64,000 nt of DNA from assembly GCF_001263795.1 (NCBI RefSeq), contig NZ_LHUR01000042.1:124001-188000 (forward strand), in the 5' to 3' direction. Below, piece by piece: positions 15,730 to 25,488 of the stretch. The translations under genes were made by a program, and so were the position numbers. Positions within the stretch are counted from its first letter, which is position 1, and each line of letters starts with the position of its first letter. The notes under the pieces are model-generated. The model saw nothing but the letters and a program-made list of their open reading frames with translations, made no database searches and had not been told where the DNA came from. The stretch is from Clostridium homopropionicum DSM 5847. GTDB taxonomy: Bacteria > Bacillota > Clostridia > Clostridiales > Clostridiaceae.

Positions 15730-18072
15730 ATGAATAAGAAAAAAATACTTTCCTTATTGCTAACGTGTTTATTAGTAACCTATCCAACACTTACAGCTGT
15801 TGCTTTAGATAAAACTACCACTTATAATACTGCTTCAAGTTTAAATTCTAATAAAATAATTGCCCTTAGTGAAAGTAAGGTTAAGCTAACCAAAGAAAAT
15901 GCAGTTGATCAAAGTAAAGCATTACTTGAAAATTACTTTGGTATTTTGGTTAACGATAAAGACTTTAAATGTACTACTACATTAGATTCATTATATTACA
16001 GTGAATCTTCTAGCGATAGAAGGGTTTGGAATATAAGCTGGTTTTACAGAGCGTACCAAAAAGAAATTAACATTAGTGTTTCCTTAGATGCTAATGATGG
16101 CAAATTAATATATATGAATAAAAGTGAATATGGTACTAATACCAGTTCCTCAATACCTACCCTCTCCTCAGAAGAAGCAAAAAAAATAGCTGAGGAAACA
16201 ATTAAAAAGATTAACCCTAAAGAATATGCAAATTCAAAATTAAGTGAAGATAGATGGTTTTTAAACAGGGGCAACTCTTCTAACTATAATTTTAGTTATG
16301 TCAGAGTTATAAATGGAGCTAATTACGAAAATAATAATATATATGTTAATGTAGATGGAACAACTGGTAAAGTAACTGCTTATAATTGTAATTGGGATTA
16401 TAGTCTATCAATTCCGGAAAAGGAAAAATACATTGAGCTTAAAGATGCACAAGCTATATTCAAAAATGACATGGATATGGTCTTAAAATATAAACTTTTT
16501 GCTAATAAATATGAATATCAAAATACTGAGAATAAGAAAAATGTAAAGCTTGTTTATGAACCAAAGCTAACAAGTGGAACAGTTATAGATGCTGTTAACG
16601 GTAAATTTGTGACCTATGATTATACTAAAACTACAGAAACAGCTTCTTTAAACGAAAAGGAAACTGCAGCTTTCTATGAAAAGTACAAAAGTCTTCAAAA
16701 TTCTGCAGCACCTTTAAGTGAATCAGAAGCTTTAGCTTCTATAAAAAATATTGTAAATTCAATTTATGGATCTGGATATTCTATAAATAATCTTAGATAT
16801 TCTGAAGATACTAAAAAGATTTGGACAGCTTATTTCTCTAAGAAGATTGATGATAAAATAACTCAAGATGGTTCAATATCAATTAACGCCTTAAATGGAC
16901 AAATAATATATATTAATAATTACTCACCATATGACTATAATGAGAAATTTACTCCTAAATTTACTTGGAAGGAAGGCTACACTAAAGCCATTGATGCTCT
17001 TGGTAACTACTTTAAAGATAAAATAAAAGACATAAATTTAACCTTAATAAATGAGCAAATACAGTATGCTAAATATCAACAAGAACCAGAAAGATTTTAT
17101 AGATATACATTTTCTAGAAAAGTAACTAATATACCTTTTGAAGATAACAATATTTATATTGAGATTAACGCTAAAACTGGTGAAATATCAAGTATGCACT
17201 GCTTATGGGATGAAAATATTACCTTCCAAAACCCTGAAACAAATATTGGAGTAGAAAAATCTAAAGATTCCTACTCTTCGAAGTATATTCCTACATTAAA
17301 TTATACTTTAAAGAATACCACTGCTACTTCAAATTCTCCTGCTAAAGCTGAGTTAGATTTAGTTTATGTTTTACCTTACATCAGCGTTTATGTTGACGCC
17401 TTTGATGGAAAGATTTTAAATGCTTACGATGGAGAAGAAATAAAATTTGATATAGCAGACTTTTTAAACGAAATAAAAAATAGCAAATATGAAAAAGAAA
17501 TTAAGATATTAGCATACAAAGGTCTAATTGATACAAATAATTTTAAACTAAATGCTGAGGTAAAGAACATTAATTTAATAAAAACCCTTGTAGATGCATT
17601 AGGTTATACTCCTTATATAGTATCTGAAAAAAATTCTTTAGATAGTGCTGCTTCTTCAACGGATGCTGGTGCTGGTAGTCTAAACACTACTCCATTATCA
17701 GATGAAGACTATATAAAGATGGCAAAATACTATGGTATAGTAGTAGATGATATTGAAAACTTTAATGGCGATACACAAGTTTCAAAAGAAGATATGTGTA
17801 AAGCACTTATTAGATTCCTTCAATATGATAACATTGCTCAAGCTTCAGATATATTTACATTAAACTTTAAGGATTCTAAAGATGTTTCTAAGGATAATTT
17901 AGGATATGTTGCTCTTGCAAAAGGTTTAAACTTAGTAACTTTAGATGCAGATAATTATTTAAAACCTAAAAAAATAATTACAAATGAGGATTTAGCATTA
18001 GGAATATTTAAAGCTCTACAACTAAAACAAATAAATAATAATCGCTATCCTTTCCCAATTTATAAGAACTAA
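15730..18072 (+). CDS. Secreted YcdB/YcdC-type repeat protein with C-terminal SLH-like region
   Basis: The protein has 780 residues. A signal peptide lies at 1-26 (KKKILSLLLTCLLVTYPTLT, cleavage near AVA-LD). Several PepSY-like repeats follow, each with a helix rich in SEEAKKIAEETIKK, a strand WNISWFYRAYQ and a closing DANDGKLIYM or NAKTGEISSM strand. This is the YcdB/YcdC pattern. The last 180 residues contain regions resembling S-layer homology domains (VSKEDMCKALIRFLQYDN, ITNEDLALGIFKALQ), suggesting attachment to cell-wall polymers. The role is unknown; protease inhibition or envelope maintenance is suggested for PepSY proteins. The start is ATG 15730 after GGAGG. Confidence 0.75.
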   Translation: MNKKKILSLLLTCLLVTYPTLTAVALDKTTTYNTASSLNSNKIIALSESKVKLTKENAVDQSKALLENYFGILVNDKDFKCTTTLDSLYYSESSSDRRVWNISWFYRAYQKEINISVSLDANDGKLIYMNKSEYGTNTSSSIPTLSSEEAKKIAEETIKKINPKEYANSKLSEDRWFLNRGNSSNYNFSYVRVINGANYENNNIYVNVDGTTGKVTAYNCNWDYSLSIPEKEKYIELKDAQAIFKNDMDMVLKYKLFANKYEYQNTENKKNVKLVYEPKLTSGTVIDAVNGKFVTYDYTKTTETASLNEKETAAFYEKYKSLQNSAAPLSESEALASIKNIVNSIYGSGYSINNLRYSEDTKKIWTAYFSKKIDDKITQDGSISINALNGQIIYINNYSPYDYNEKFTPKFTWKEGYTKAIDALGNYFKDKIKDINLTLINEQIQYAKYQQEPERFYRYTFSRKVTNIPFEDNNIYIEINAKTGEISSMHCLWDENITFQNPETNIGVEKSKDSYSSKYIPTLNYTLKNTTATSNSPAKAELDLVYVLPYISVYVDAFDGKILNAYDGEEIKFDIADFLNEIKNSKYEKEIKILAYKGLIDTNNFKLNAEVKNINLIKTLVDALGYTPYIVSEKNSLDSAASSTDAGAGSLNTTPLSDEDYIKMAKYYGIVVDDIENFNGDTQVSKEDMCKALIRFLQYDNIAQASDIFTLNFKDSKDVSKDNLGYVALAKGLNLVTLDADNYLKPKKIITNEDLALGIFKALQLKQINNNRYPFPIYKN

Positions 18073-18076
18073 ATAG

Positions 18077-18112
18077 ATAAAGAGCTATGCATTTGATGCG
18101 TAGCTCTTTACT
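18077..18112. terminator. Terminator between the YcdB-like gene and pgi
   Basis: AAAGAGCTATGCATTTGATGCGTAGCTCTTT forms a GAGCTAcGCAT stem and can serve both converging genes. Confidence 0.8.
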
Positions 18113-19465
18113 TTAATCTTGTTTAAGCTTTAATTCTATTTTCGACTTTAGCATTTCATAGCCAGGTTTCCCTAGCAGTGCAAACATATTATTTTTGTAA
18201 GCTTCTACTCCAGGTTGATTAAATGGATTAACTCCAAGAATATATCCACTCATGGCGCAGGCTTTTTCAAAAAAATAAACTAAATATCCAAAACAATATG
18301 GAGAAATTTCTGGTATATCTATAATTATATTAGGGACTCCACCATCCTTATGAGCAATAACAGTTCCCATAAATGCTTTTTCGTTAATATAATTTATATC
18401 CTTACCTGCAAGAAAATTTAGTCCGTCTAAGTTGTCTTTACATTCTCCAATAATAATTGATTTTTTATGTTTTTCAATATTTAAGTGAGTTTCTATTAAG
18501 TTACGCATACCTTCCTGAATATATTGACCCATGGAATGCAGTTCTGTTGAAAAATCAGCTGTAGCAGGGAATATACCTTTATTGTCTTTTCCTTCGCTCT
18601 CGCCAAATAGCTGTTTCCACCACTCACCCATAAAGTGAAGTGAAGGTTCAAAATTAGCTAGTATTTCAATTGTCTTTCCCTTAATATATAAAATATTTCT
18701 TGCAACCGCATATCTATAAGCAGCATTCTTCTTAAGATTGGATTCACTATATTCTTCTCTAGCATCAGCAGCTCCCTTTAATATTTCATCCACATCTATT
18801 CCTGCTGCCGCTATAGGAAGCAACCCTACAGCAGTAAGAACTGAGTATCTTCCTCCTATATTATCAGGTATTATAAAAGTTTCATATCCCTCTACCTCTG
18901 ATAAAGTTCTCAAGGCACCTTTTTCTTTGTCAGTTGTTACAAATATCCTTTCTTTGGCCCCTAAAACCCCATATTTTTTTTCTAATAATTTTTTCAAGAG
19001 TCTAAAGGCTATAGCTGGCTCTGTAGTAGTTCCTGACTTTGATATAACGTTTACTGAAAAATCAGTCCCTTCAAGTAGCTCCATTAAATCTGCTAGATAT
19101 GTAGAACTTATATTATTCCCAGCATAAAGTATCTTAACACTATTTTTGTCTTTATTTAAAATAAAATTATTAAAAGTGCCCGTTAGCATTTCTATAGCTG
19201 CTCTAGCTCCTAGATATGAACCACCAATGCCTATTACCACAAGAACCTGTGAGGTTTCTTGTATCTTTTTTGAGCAGATTTTTATTCTCTTAAGTTCTTC
19301 TCTATCATAATTTATAGGTAAATCAACCCAACCTAAAAATTCATTCTTCGAAGCTTTTTTATTATGTAATAATTTATGTTTTTCCTCCACCATAGATTGA
19401 AATTCATCAATTTCCTGGCAAGTCACATGAGGTTTTGCCTTTGATATATCTACCCCTATAGACAT
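18113..19465 (-). CDS. pgi: Glucose-6-phosphate isomerase
   Basis: The 450-residue enzyme interconverts glucose 6-phosphate and fructose 6-phosphate in glycolysis. Sugar-phosphate binding motifs are [13 protein letters not shown] (about 78-90), [16 protein letters not shown] (about 140-155) and [17 protein letters not shown] (about 201-217); [12 protein letters not shown] follows. The length fits the bacterial short form of Gram-positives. The start is ATG 19465 after GGAGG. It is monocistronic. Confidence 0.95.
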   Translation of the reverse strand: MSIGVDISKAKPHVTCQEIDEFQSMVEEKHKLLHNKKASKNEFLGWVDLPINYDREELKRIKICSKKIQETSQVLVVIGIGGSYLGARAAIEMLTGTFNNFILNKDKNSVKILYAGNNISSTYLADLMELLEGTDFSVNVISKSGTTTEPAIAFRLLKKLLEKKYGVLGAKERIFVTTDKEKGALRTLSEVEGYETFIIPDNIGGRYSVLTAVGLLPIAAAGIDVDEILKGAADAREEYSESNLKKNAAYRYAVARNILYIKGKTIEILANFEPSLHFMGEWWKQLFGESEGKDNKGIFPATADFSTELHSMGQYIQEGMRNLIETHLNIEKHKKSIIIGECKDNLDGLNFLAGKDINYINEKAFMGTVIAHKDGGVPNIIIDIPEISPYCFGYLVYFFEKACAMSGYILGVNPFNQPGVEAYKNNMFALLGKPGYEMLKSKIELKLKQD

Positions 19466-19560
19466 TTACTCGCCTCCAGTAAATTAAACTTTATTTAACA
19501 TATTCACATTACTTATTTAATATTCCCATTATTATATTGTTAATATACTTTTTTTCAAAA

Positions 19561-20403
19561 TTAATTAGTTTTATTTAGAGTAGTTAAAATTATTTCTGGT
19601 CTATTAAATACTCTTACAGGGGCTTTACTGTTCCCAAGACCTCTACTTACAATCATAACCGTACTCTCTTTTATATATTTCCCTGAAGTATACTTTGGAA
19701 AAAACCCTTGCTGTGGTGCGATTAAACCTCCTATAAAAGGTATTCTTACTTGCCCACCATGGGCATGCCCTGAAAATACTAAATCAAATTTATTTTTCGC
19801 ATACACTGAAAGCTTTTCAGGTCTATGCGATAATAGTATTCTGTAGTTATCCTTAAATTCCTCTTTATATGTTAAGTTTATTTCACTTTGAATTTTTTCA
19901 TTTTCATTTTTATTTCCTTTTACTGCATTGGGATCATCAATACCAGAAATTAAAATTTGTTCCTTGTTCTTAGTTATTCTTACACTTTCATTTCTCAGAA
20001 CTATAGCTCCTGCTTTTTCTAGACGTAATTGTAAGTTCTTTAGTTTACCAGAGCCTATCTCATGATTTCCTGGTACATAATAAACAGGAGCTATCTTACT
20101 TAATCTTTCTATTAAAAGTATACTGGGTTCTTCATTATATCTTCTAATGTCTACAATATCTCCTGTAAATACTATTATATCTGGTTTTAGTTTCTGAATT
20201 TTATCAACTAACTGTTTTTGATTTTTACCAAAGGTCTTATTATGCAAATCTGATAAATGGACAATTTTGTATCCATTAAAACTAGCAGGTATTCTATTTG
20301 ACATCACCTCTAGTTTATTTATTTCAAGAAAATTATTTTCAACATATATAAACATAAATATAGCAATTATTATAGTTACTAATAAAATAAATTTATTTTT
20401 CAT
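19561..20403 (-). CDS. Membrane-anchored metallophosphoesterase (YkuE-like)
   Basis: The protein has 280 residues with an N-terminal hydrophobic anchor (FILLVTIIIAIFMFIYVEN) and calcineurin-type metal motifs. These are HLSDLHN, FTGDIVD, PGNHE, LLSHRP and FSGHAHGGQ. It resembles YkuE/YaeI proteins that cleave phosphodiester bonds of lipids on the outer membrane face. The chosen ATG 20403 follows GGGAG at the right distance; an in-frame start seven codons earlier has no ribosome site. Confidence 0.85.
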   Translation of the reverse strand: MKNKFILLVTIIIAIFMFIYVENNFLEINKLEVMSNRIPASFNGYKIVHLSDLHNKTFGKNQKQLVDKIQKLKPDIIVFTGDIVDIRRYNEEPSILLIERLSKIAPVYYVPGNHEIGSGKLKNLQLRLEKAGAIVLRNESVRITKNKEQILISGIDDPNAVKGNKNENEKIQSEINLTYKEEFKDNYRILLSHRPEKLSVYAKNKFDLVFSGHAHGGQVRIPFIGGLIAPQQGFFPKYTSGKYIKESTVMIVSRGLGNSKAPVRVFNRPEIILTTLNKTN

Positions 20404-20495
20404 TTTACTCCCTTTATAAGTCACTTCTATAAAAAGTGACCCTGTATAATTTTTCCTATTAATTATATCATATACTTATTAATAATACCAAAAAT

Positions 20496-20527
20496 AAAAA
20501 CTCATGTGAACCACATGAGCTTTTATT
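20496..20527 (-). terminator. Terminator of gap
   Basis: On the minus strand AAAGCTCATGTGGTTCACATGAGTTTTTATTTTT forms a 7-8 bp stem with a T-run just after the gap stop codon. Confidence 0.8.
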
Positions 20528-20549
20528 TATATATTACTTTTATATTAAA

Positions 20550-21563
20550 TTATTTCATTTTATCTGCTACAAAATTTACTATGTCAACAACTCTTACTGA
20601 ATATCCCCATTCATTATCGTACCAAGCTATGATTTTTGCCATGTTTCCATCTATGACCATTGTAGAAAGGGCATCTATTATTGAAGATCTGTCATCTCCT
20701 TTATAATCTACAGATACAAGGGGTTCCTCTGAATATCCAAGAATTCCAGCAAGCTTGCCTTCTGATGCTTCCTTTAATGCTTGATTAATTTCTTCTACAG
20801 TAACATTTCTGCTTAACTCACAAACTAAATCAGTTACAGATACTGTAGGTGTTGGAACTCTTAAAGCAAATCCGTTAAGCTTGCCCTCTAATTGCGGAAG
20901 AACCTTTGCAACAGCCTTAGCAGCTCCTGTTGTAGTAGGAATTATTGATTCTGCAGCTGCTCTTGCACGTCTTAAATCCTTATGAGTTTTATCTAATATA
21001 TTTTGATCATTTGTATATGAATGAATAGTAGTTATAAGTCCTTTTACTATTCCAAACTTCTCATCTATTACTTTAGCTACTGGTGCAAGACAATTAGTTG
21101 TACAAGAAGCATTAGAAATAATATTATGATTTATTGGATCATATGTTTCTTCATTAACTCCTATAACTATTGTTGCATCTTCACCTTTAGCTGGAGCTGT
21201 AAGTATAACCTTTTTTGCTCCTGCTTCTATATGTTGCATTAGTTTTTCTCTGTCTTTGAACTTACCTGTTGATTCAACAACAATATCTACTCCAAGTTCC
21301 TTCCAAGGCAAGTTCTTAGGTTCACCTTCTCTAATTATTTTTATTTCTTTTCCATTTACTATTAAAGTATTTTTTTTAACTTCTACTGTTCCATTAAATT
21401 TTCCAAAACAAGAATCATATTTAAATAAATGTGCTAGTGTTTCATCTTCAGCTCTAGCATTAATTGCTACAATCTCAATATCCTTACTTAATCTTTCTTG
21501 CGCAATTCTAAGAAATGTCCTACCTATTCTTCCAAATCCGTTAACTGCAACTTTAATAGCCAT
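20550..21563 (-). CDS. gap: Glyceraldehyde-3-phosphate dehydrogenase
   Basis: The 337-residue NAD-dependent glycolytic enzyme has the N-terminal Rossmann motif VNGFGRIGR, the active site SNASCTTNCLAP (catalytic Cys near 156) and WYDNEWGYSVRVVD at the end. ATG 21563 follows GAGGGGG and gives the usual AIKVAVNGFGRIGR start; the longer frame upstream is not needed. It is monocistronic. It has a sigma-A promoter (TTGACA 21685-21680, TATAAC 21662-21657) and a dyad right after the start of transcription. Confidence 0.95.
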   Translation of the reverse strand: MAIKVAVNGFGRIGRTFLRIAQERLSKDIEIVAINARAEDETLAHLFKYDSCFGKFNGTVEVKKNTLIVNGKEIKIIREGEPKNLPWKELGVDIVVESTGKFKDREKLMQHIEAGAKKVILTAPAKGEDATIVIGVNEETYDPINHNIISNASCTTNCLAPVAKVIDEKFGIVKGLITTIHSYTNDQNILDKTHKDLRRARAAAESIIPTTTGAAKAVAKVLPQLEGKLNGFALRVPTPTVSVTDLVCELSRNVTVEEINQALKEASEGKLAGILGYSEEPLVSVDYKGDDRSSIIDALSTMVIDGNMAKIIAWYDNEWGYSVRVVDIVNFVADKMK

Positions 21564-21621
21564 TAAAAAATCCCCCTCTATTAACATTTATATAGACTTA
21601 TTGGTATATATTTTGATAGCT

Positions 21622-21637
21622 GGTACATTATTGTCCC
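21622..21637 (-). promoter_or_regulatory. Operator-like dyad downstream of the gap promoter
   Basis: The minus strand reads GGGACAATAATGTACC, a dyad GG-n-ACA-N4-TGT-n-CC lying just after the expected transcription start. The sequence resembles half-sites of the glycolytic repressor CggR (CGGGAC...TGTCNC), which blocks elongation from such a place. No cggR gene is next to gap here. The match is partial. Confidence 0.4.
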
Positions 21638-21798
21638 GTTCCATAACTCCATATTAGTTATACCAATATTATATGATTTTGTCAATAGGATATATTATAT
21701 CCTTTTTTATTTTATATAATATATCACTTATATCTTATATAGTATATGATTGGATTTCTTAAAATGTTGTCGATTTCATTAAATTTTTTTAAGACTTT

Positions 21799-22421
21799 TC
21801 AATTACCAATATTTTCAATAAACTCTTCTACTGCATTACAAAATTTAACAGGATTTTCAACTACTAATATATGTGAGCAGTCTTCAAAATATACTTTAGC
21901 TGCTCCTCAGTTAAATCCTGTGACACTATTTTATAAAAATCATCCATAAAATTCATCCAATGATTACACATTCCTGTTAAATACTCTAAATTATCTTCGT
22001 GAGTAAAGCTTCCATTATTTAATCCTAGGTTCCAGGAATCATCGTTAATCAGCTTTGGAGTCATATCTATTATTCCTATTCCCTTAAGTCTTTCGCACCC
22101 ATATATTTCTACATATTTGAATAATACTTGTGCTCCCATGGACCAGCCTATAAGTATTATATTATTCAAGCCTATTTTACATATTAAATCTTCTAGATCC
22201 ATGGCAAAGCTTTCCATAGTAAGACCATGTTTAGTCACCTCAGATAATCCGTGACCTCTTAAATCATAGGTAATAACTCTATAATTTTTGCTTAAATATT
22301 TTTTAGTTACTGCAAAACTATTTCTATTAGCTGCCCACCCATGTATTAATAATATAGTCTGTCCATTTCCTTCATCCTCGTAATATATTTTTGTATTGTC
22401 TCTAGTTAATATATACGGCAT
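21799..22421 (-). pseudogene. Alpha/beta hydrolase with an internal deletion and frame change
   Basis: The first 175 codons encode an alpha/beta hydrolase with LLIHGWAANRNSF (oxyanion region), YDLRGHGLSE and the nucleophile elbow LIGWSMGAQ. After QDLTEEQLKYIL the frame runs to a stop (KTAHIY). A second frame, overlapping it, encodes a typical family C-terminus, YFEDCSHILVVENPVKFCNA to EEFIENIGN, ending at TGA 21799. The strand that should hold the catalytic acid (about 45-60 residues) is absent. This is therefore an internal deletion with frameshift, not one missing base. The original was probably a 250-residue esterase or haloperoxidase-like hydrolase. A truncated protein is unlikely to be active. 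Confidence 0.7.
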
Positions 22422-22616
22422 TCAAAATCCCCCATTCAAATTATTAAATCCACTGCAGATTATTATATCATTTACTGCCGAATTGTGTTTATTTGATTTT
22501 AAGCTTTTTTTATGACATTGCATTTAGATATTATTATTTGTATACTTTATTACATAAACAATTTAAGGACAAGCATTTATAATGCTTATTTATATGTCCA
22601 ATGGAGGTTATTTTAC

Positions 22617-23501
22617 ATGAAAAAAATATTGATTTTACTTATTATTGTTTCCTTGTCATTATTTTCAGTTGGATGCAAAAATACTACAGCTTCAGTTAAT
22701 ACAAACTCAAAAGTGGCAGCTTCTAGTGAAAATAAGTCTAATAATAACTCTACTAATAAAGTTTCTTCTAATTCAAATACACCTAATAATATTAAAACAC
22801 AAACAAAGCAAGAGGATTTAAAATATAACAACGAAGGAATACCGGTATTAATGTACCACTCAGTTAAATATGAGAAAGATAATCCTGTAAGGATTCCTGT
22901 AGAAAAATTTAAAGAACAGATGAAATATTTAAAAGACAATGGATATAGCACTCTATCATTGGATGAGCTTTACGACTTCTTAGAGAATAATAAGCCAATT
23001 CCAAAAAAGTCAGTTGTACTTACCTTTGATGATGGATATAAGGATAATTATGAAAATGCTTATCCAATTCTAAAAGAATATGGCTTTAAGGCTACAATAT
23101 TTATGATAACTAGTTGTATAGGCACAGGAGAATATTTAACTTTAAATCAATTAAAAGAGCTTCAGCAAAATGGCATTGACATTGAAAGCCATACAGTAAA
23201 TCATGAAAAATTAAATACCCTTTCTTATGAAAAGAAGCTAGAGACTCTTAAGACATCAAAAGAAACTCTAGAAAAACTATTAAATAAGGAAGTAAAATAT
23301 ATTGCTTACCCTTATGGAAACTATGATGACAGTGTTGTTAGAGCAGCAAAGGCTTCAGGATATAAATTAGCTGTAACTACTAAAGGCACCTGGTCAGATA
23401 AAGCAGATGGAATTTTAACCTTAGATAGAGTTCACATTAGCGGTTTTTCTGATTTAGACAACTTTAAACTTAGAATAAGCACTCCTGATTATAACAAATA
23501 A
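22617..23501 (+). CDS. Polysaccharide deacetylase lipoprotein
   Basis: The protein has 294 residues. A lipoprotein signal (LLIIVSLSLFSVGC, lipobox Cys near 19) leads to a Ser/Asn-rich linker and then a NodB-type domain. The metal and catalytic motifs are VLTFDDGYKDNY (about 138-149), SHTVNHEKL (HxxxH) and AYPYGNYDD. It would remove acetyl groups from N-acetylglucosamine polymers of the wall or surface. The start is ATG 22617 after GGAGG; the longer upstream frame has no ribosome site. It lies 11 bases before the next lipoprotein gene, so they form one operon. Confidence 0.88.
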   Translation: MKKILILLIIVSLSLFSVGCKNTTASVNTNSKVAASSENKSNNNSTNKVSSNSNTPNNIKTQTKQEDLKYNNEGIPVLMYHSVKYEKDNPVRIPVEKFKEQMKYLKDNGYSTLSLDELYDFLENNKPIPKKSVVLTFDDGYKDNYENAYPILKEYGFKATIFMITSCIGTGEYLTLNQLKELQQNGIDIESHTVNHEKLNTLSYEKKLETLKTSKETLEKLLNKEVKYIAYPYGNYDDSVVRAAKASGYKLAVTTKGTWSDKADGILTLDRVHISGFSDLDNFKLRISTPDYNK

Positions 23502-23512
23502 GGAGGTATAAG

Positions 23513-24202
23513 ATGAAAATACTATCTAAAAATATCAAAATAGCCATTTTGTTAATAGTATTTGTGTTAGCAGCTACATCTTGTAATAACTCTCCTAAAG
23601 ACACAACTGTAAAGGAATCTACTGAAAAATCTGTTACAGCAAATGAAGATGAGTCATCAAAATCCACTGAGAGTTCTTCTGAAAAAAAGGAAGCTACAAC
23701 TGATGATAAATTAAAGGCTTCTATAGAAGCTGATTATAATAAAGCTCTTGGAATGTTTTTTAATGGTGATTATCAAAATGCAATCGAAATAGCTGATGAA
23801 ATAATAAAGAAAGATGTAACCTTCTATAAAGCTTACAATATAAAAGGAATAGCTTTATGTTTTTCACATAACTTTGATGAGGGAATGAAAAATATTGACA
23901 AGTGCCTAAGTATTAATCCAAGCTTCGGTTATGGAAGGTTTAATAAGGCATTAGCTTATGAATTATATGGTCACTATGAGGAATCTTTAGAATGGTATGA
24001 TAAAGCTCTTGAAGTGGAAAATTATGTATGGAGCTATTATGGTAAGGCCAGCATTTATGGAAGACGTGGTGATGTAGAAAATACAGTAAAATATTTAAAA
24101 ATAGCCGTTGAAATGGATAGCAACGTTAAGAATGAAGCTAGAAATGAAAAGGACTTTGATAAGGTTAGAAATAGCAATGAATTTAAAAAGTTAGTGAATT
24201 AG
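23513..24202 (+). CDS. TPR-repeat lipoprotein
   Basis: The protein has 229 residues. The lipoprotein signal ends at LAATSC (Cys near 24). A Ser/Glu/Lys-rich spacer follows to about residue 70. Three to four tetratricopeptide units follow (GDYQNAIEIADEIIKKD, YKAYNIKGIALCFSHNFDEG, GYGRFNKALAYELYGHYEES, WSYYGKASIYGRRGDVENT). TPRs bind other proteins. It is co-transcribed with the polysaccharide deacetylase, suggesting a shared job at the cell surface. The start is ATG 23513 after AAGGAGG. Confidence 0.8.
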   Translation: MKILSKNIKIAILLIVFVLAATSCNNSPKDTTVKESTEKSVTANEDESSKSTESSSEKKEATTDDKLKASIEADYNKALGMFFNGDYQNAIEIADEIIKKDVTFYKAYNIKGIALCFSHNFDEGMKNIDKCLSINPSFGYGRFNKALAYELYGHYEESLEWYDKALEVENYVWSYYGKASIYGRRGDVENTVKYLKIAVEMDSNVKNEARNEKDFDKVRNSNEFKKLVN

Positions 24203-24281
24203 TCTTTTGTAACCTTTATAGTAAATCTACATATTATACAGTAGGACAAGCATTAGCTTGTCAATTTTAAGGAGGTTTACT

Positions 24282-24644
24282 ATGCAGGAAACACAATCAA
24301 ATTTGCAAAATGATTTAGAAGCTGATTTTCAAAATGGTCAAACTCATGTACACGAATATTTAGGTAGCACAAAGATAGCAGAAGAAAATGAAGATCCTCA
24401 CAACCATCGTTTTGCTGGAGTTACTAGTGAAGCTATACCTCGTGGGAATAGCCACGTTCACCGACTTTTGGGAAACACAGATTTCTACGAAGACCATCTC
24501 CATGAACTTGGCGCTACAACTGGAATTGCTATCCCTGTAGGCAATGGAAGACATGTGCACTTTGCTTATGGAACAACAACTATAGATGAGGGACATGTTC
24601 ACCAATTTAGATTTGCAACTTTAATCGAAGATCCTATTAGTTAA
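24282..24644 (+). CDS. YmaF-family histidine-repeat protein
   Basis: The 120-residue protein has six HxH motifs at about residues 22-24, 40-42, 58-60, 72-74, 91-93 and 105-107. Each is followed by a short beta-strand (HVHEYLGST, HNHRFAGVT, HVHRLLGNT, HLHELGATT, HVHFAYGTT, HVHQFRFAT). The YmaF family has no known function; the regular histidine pairs suggest metal binding or a metal-stabilised repeat. ATG 24282 follows AAGGAGG. A terminator (AGACCG...CGGTCT) lies at 24650-24674. Confidence 0.8.
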   Translation: MQETQSNLQNDLEADFQNGQTHVHEYLGSTKIAEENEDPHNHRFAGVTSEAIPRGNSHVHRLLGNTDFYEDHLHELGATTGIAIPVGNGRHVHFAYGTTTIDEGHVHQFRFATLIEDPIS

Positions 24645-24649
24645 TATAT

Positions 24650-24674
24650 TAGACCGTCGGTTTCGGCGGTCTTT
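24650..24674 (+). terminator. Terminator of the YmaF gene
   Basis: AGACCG-tcggtttcgg-CGGTCT forms a GC-rich stem followed by TTTAAAATT. Confidence 0.7.
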
Positions 24675-24798
24675 AAAATTAAAATTTGCACTTAATAATC
24701 CTTAAACAAATTAATTAATTTATTTACTTTTTATCATTTAATATATCTTTTAAGTATTTACTTATCTAAATCTTCATTTCATAATGACTTCAACGTTA

Positions 24799-25302
24799 TT
24801 ATTTATACTGAAGAGATTTAATTAATTCAATAAAATCTTGCAGATTTTTATCAAATGCTATAAGAAGCTCTTTTTCTTTTCCTTGGAGTACAATCACTTT
24901 ATTAAAATTCTCTATAGCTTGTTGATATTTTTCTTCATTTACATTAATACTTGCTTCTTTTCTTAGTCTTTTAATACTTCTTTGAACATTTGCAATCTGT
25001 TCTAAATTTTTTAGCATAACTTCTTGTTTACTTTCTATTTGTGAAAGTTTTTCTTCACTAGGAGGTAATTCTCTATCAAATAGCATCATTATAACCTTAC
25101 CTAGCTCTTCAGTTCTATCATCGATTTTTAATTCCAGCTTTTTATTTTCAGCCGCATTCTTTTTTATAATTTGTCTCTTTTCTTTAATTTGATTTTTGTA
25201 TTGTATTTTCTGTTCCTTTGTAAGCTCTTGAGCATTTACAAGACTTGTTGGCAATAGCGTAAAGAAGAACATTATTGTTAGTATTGATATAAATTTTTTC
25301 AT
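24799..25302 (-). CDS. Secreted coiled-coil protein of unknown function
   Basis: The 167-residue protein starts with a signal peptide (ISILTIMFFFTLLPTSLVNA, cleavage before QELTKEQ). The rest is highly charged and helical (KIQYKNQIKEKRQIIKKNA and onward), with heptad-like spacing over residues 25-110. No domain is recognised. ATG 25302 directly follows GGAGGTGATAATA; the longer frame upstream does not have a ribosome site. It stands alone between YmaF and guaA. Confidence 0.65.
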   Translation of the reverse strand: MKKFISILTIMFFFTLLPTSLVNAQELTKEQKIQYKNQIKEKRQIIKKNAAENKKLELKIDDRTEELGKVIMMLFDRELPPSEEKLSQIESKQEVMLKNLEQIANVQRSIKRLRKEASINVNEEKYQQAIENFNKVIVLQGKEKELLIAFDKNLQDFIELIKSLQYK

Positions 25303-25410
25303 TATTATCACCTCCACTTTAGCTTTCCACCTAGAAAGCTTTCTATGTCCTATAAATGCTAGGAATATAGGTAATTTTTTCATTTATTTATAACTTTTTA
25401 ATATAAAAAA

Positions 25411-25459
25411 TAGTAGTGTATAATAATCAACTTTTCAGCTAAAAATTATACACTACTAT
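25411..25459 (-). terminator. Terminator of guaA
   Basis: On the minus strand TAGTAGTGTATAAT pairs with ATTATACACTACTA, followed by a T-run. Confidence 0.8.
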
Positions 25460-25488
25460 AAATTCACTAATGATTTAATAAACCTTTC

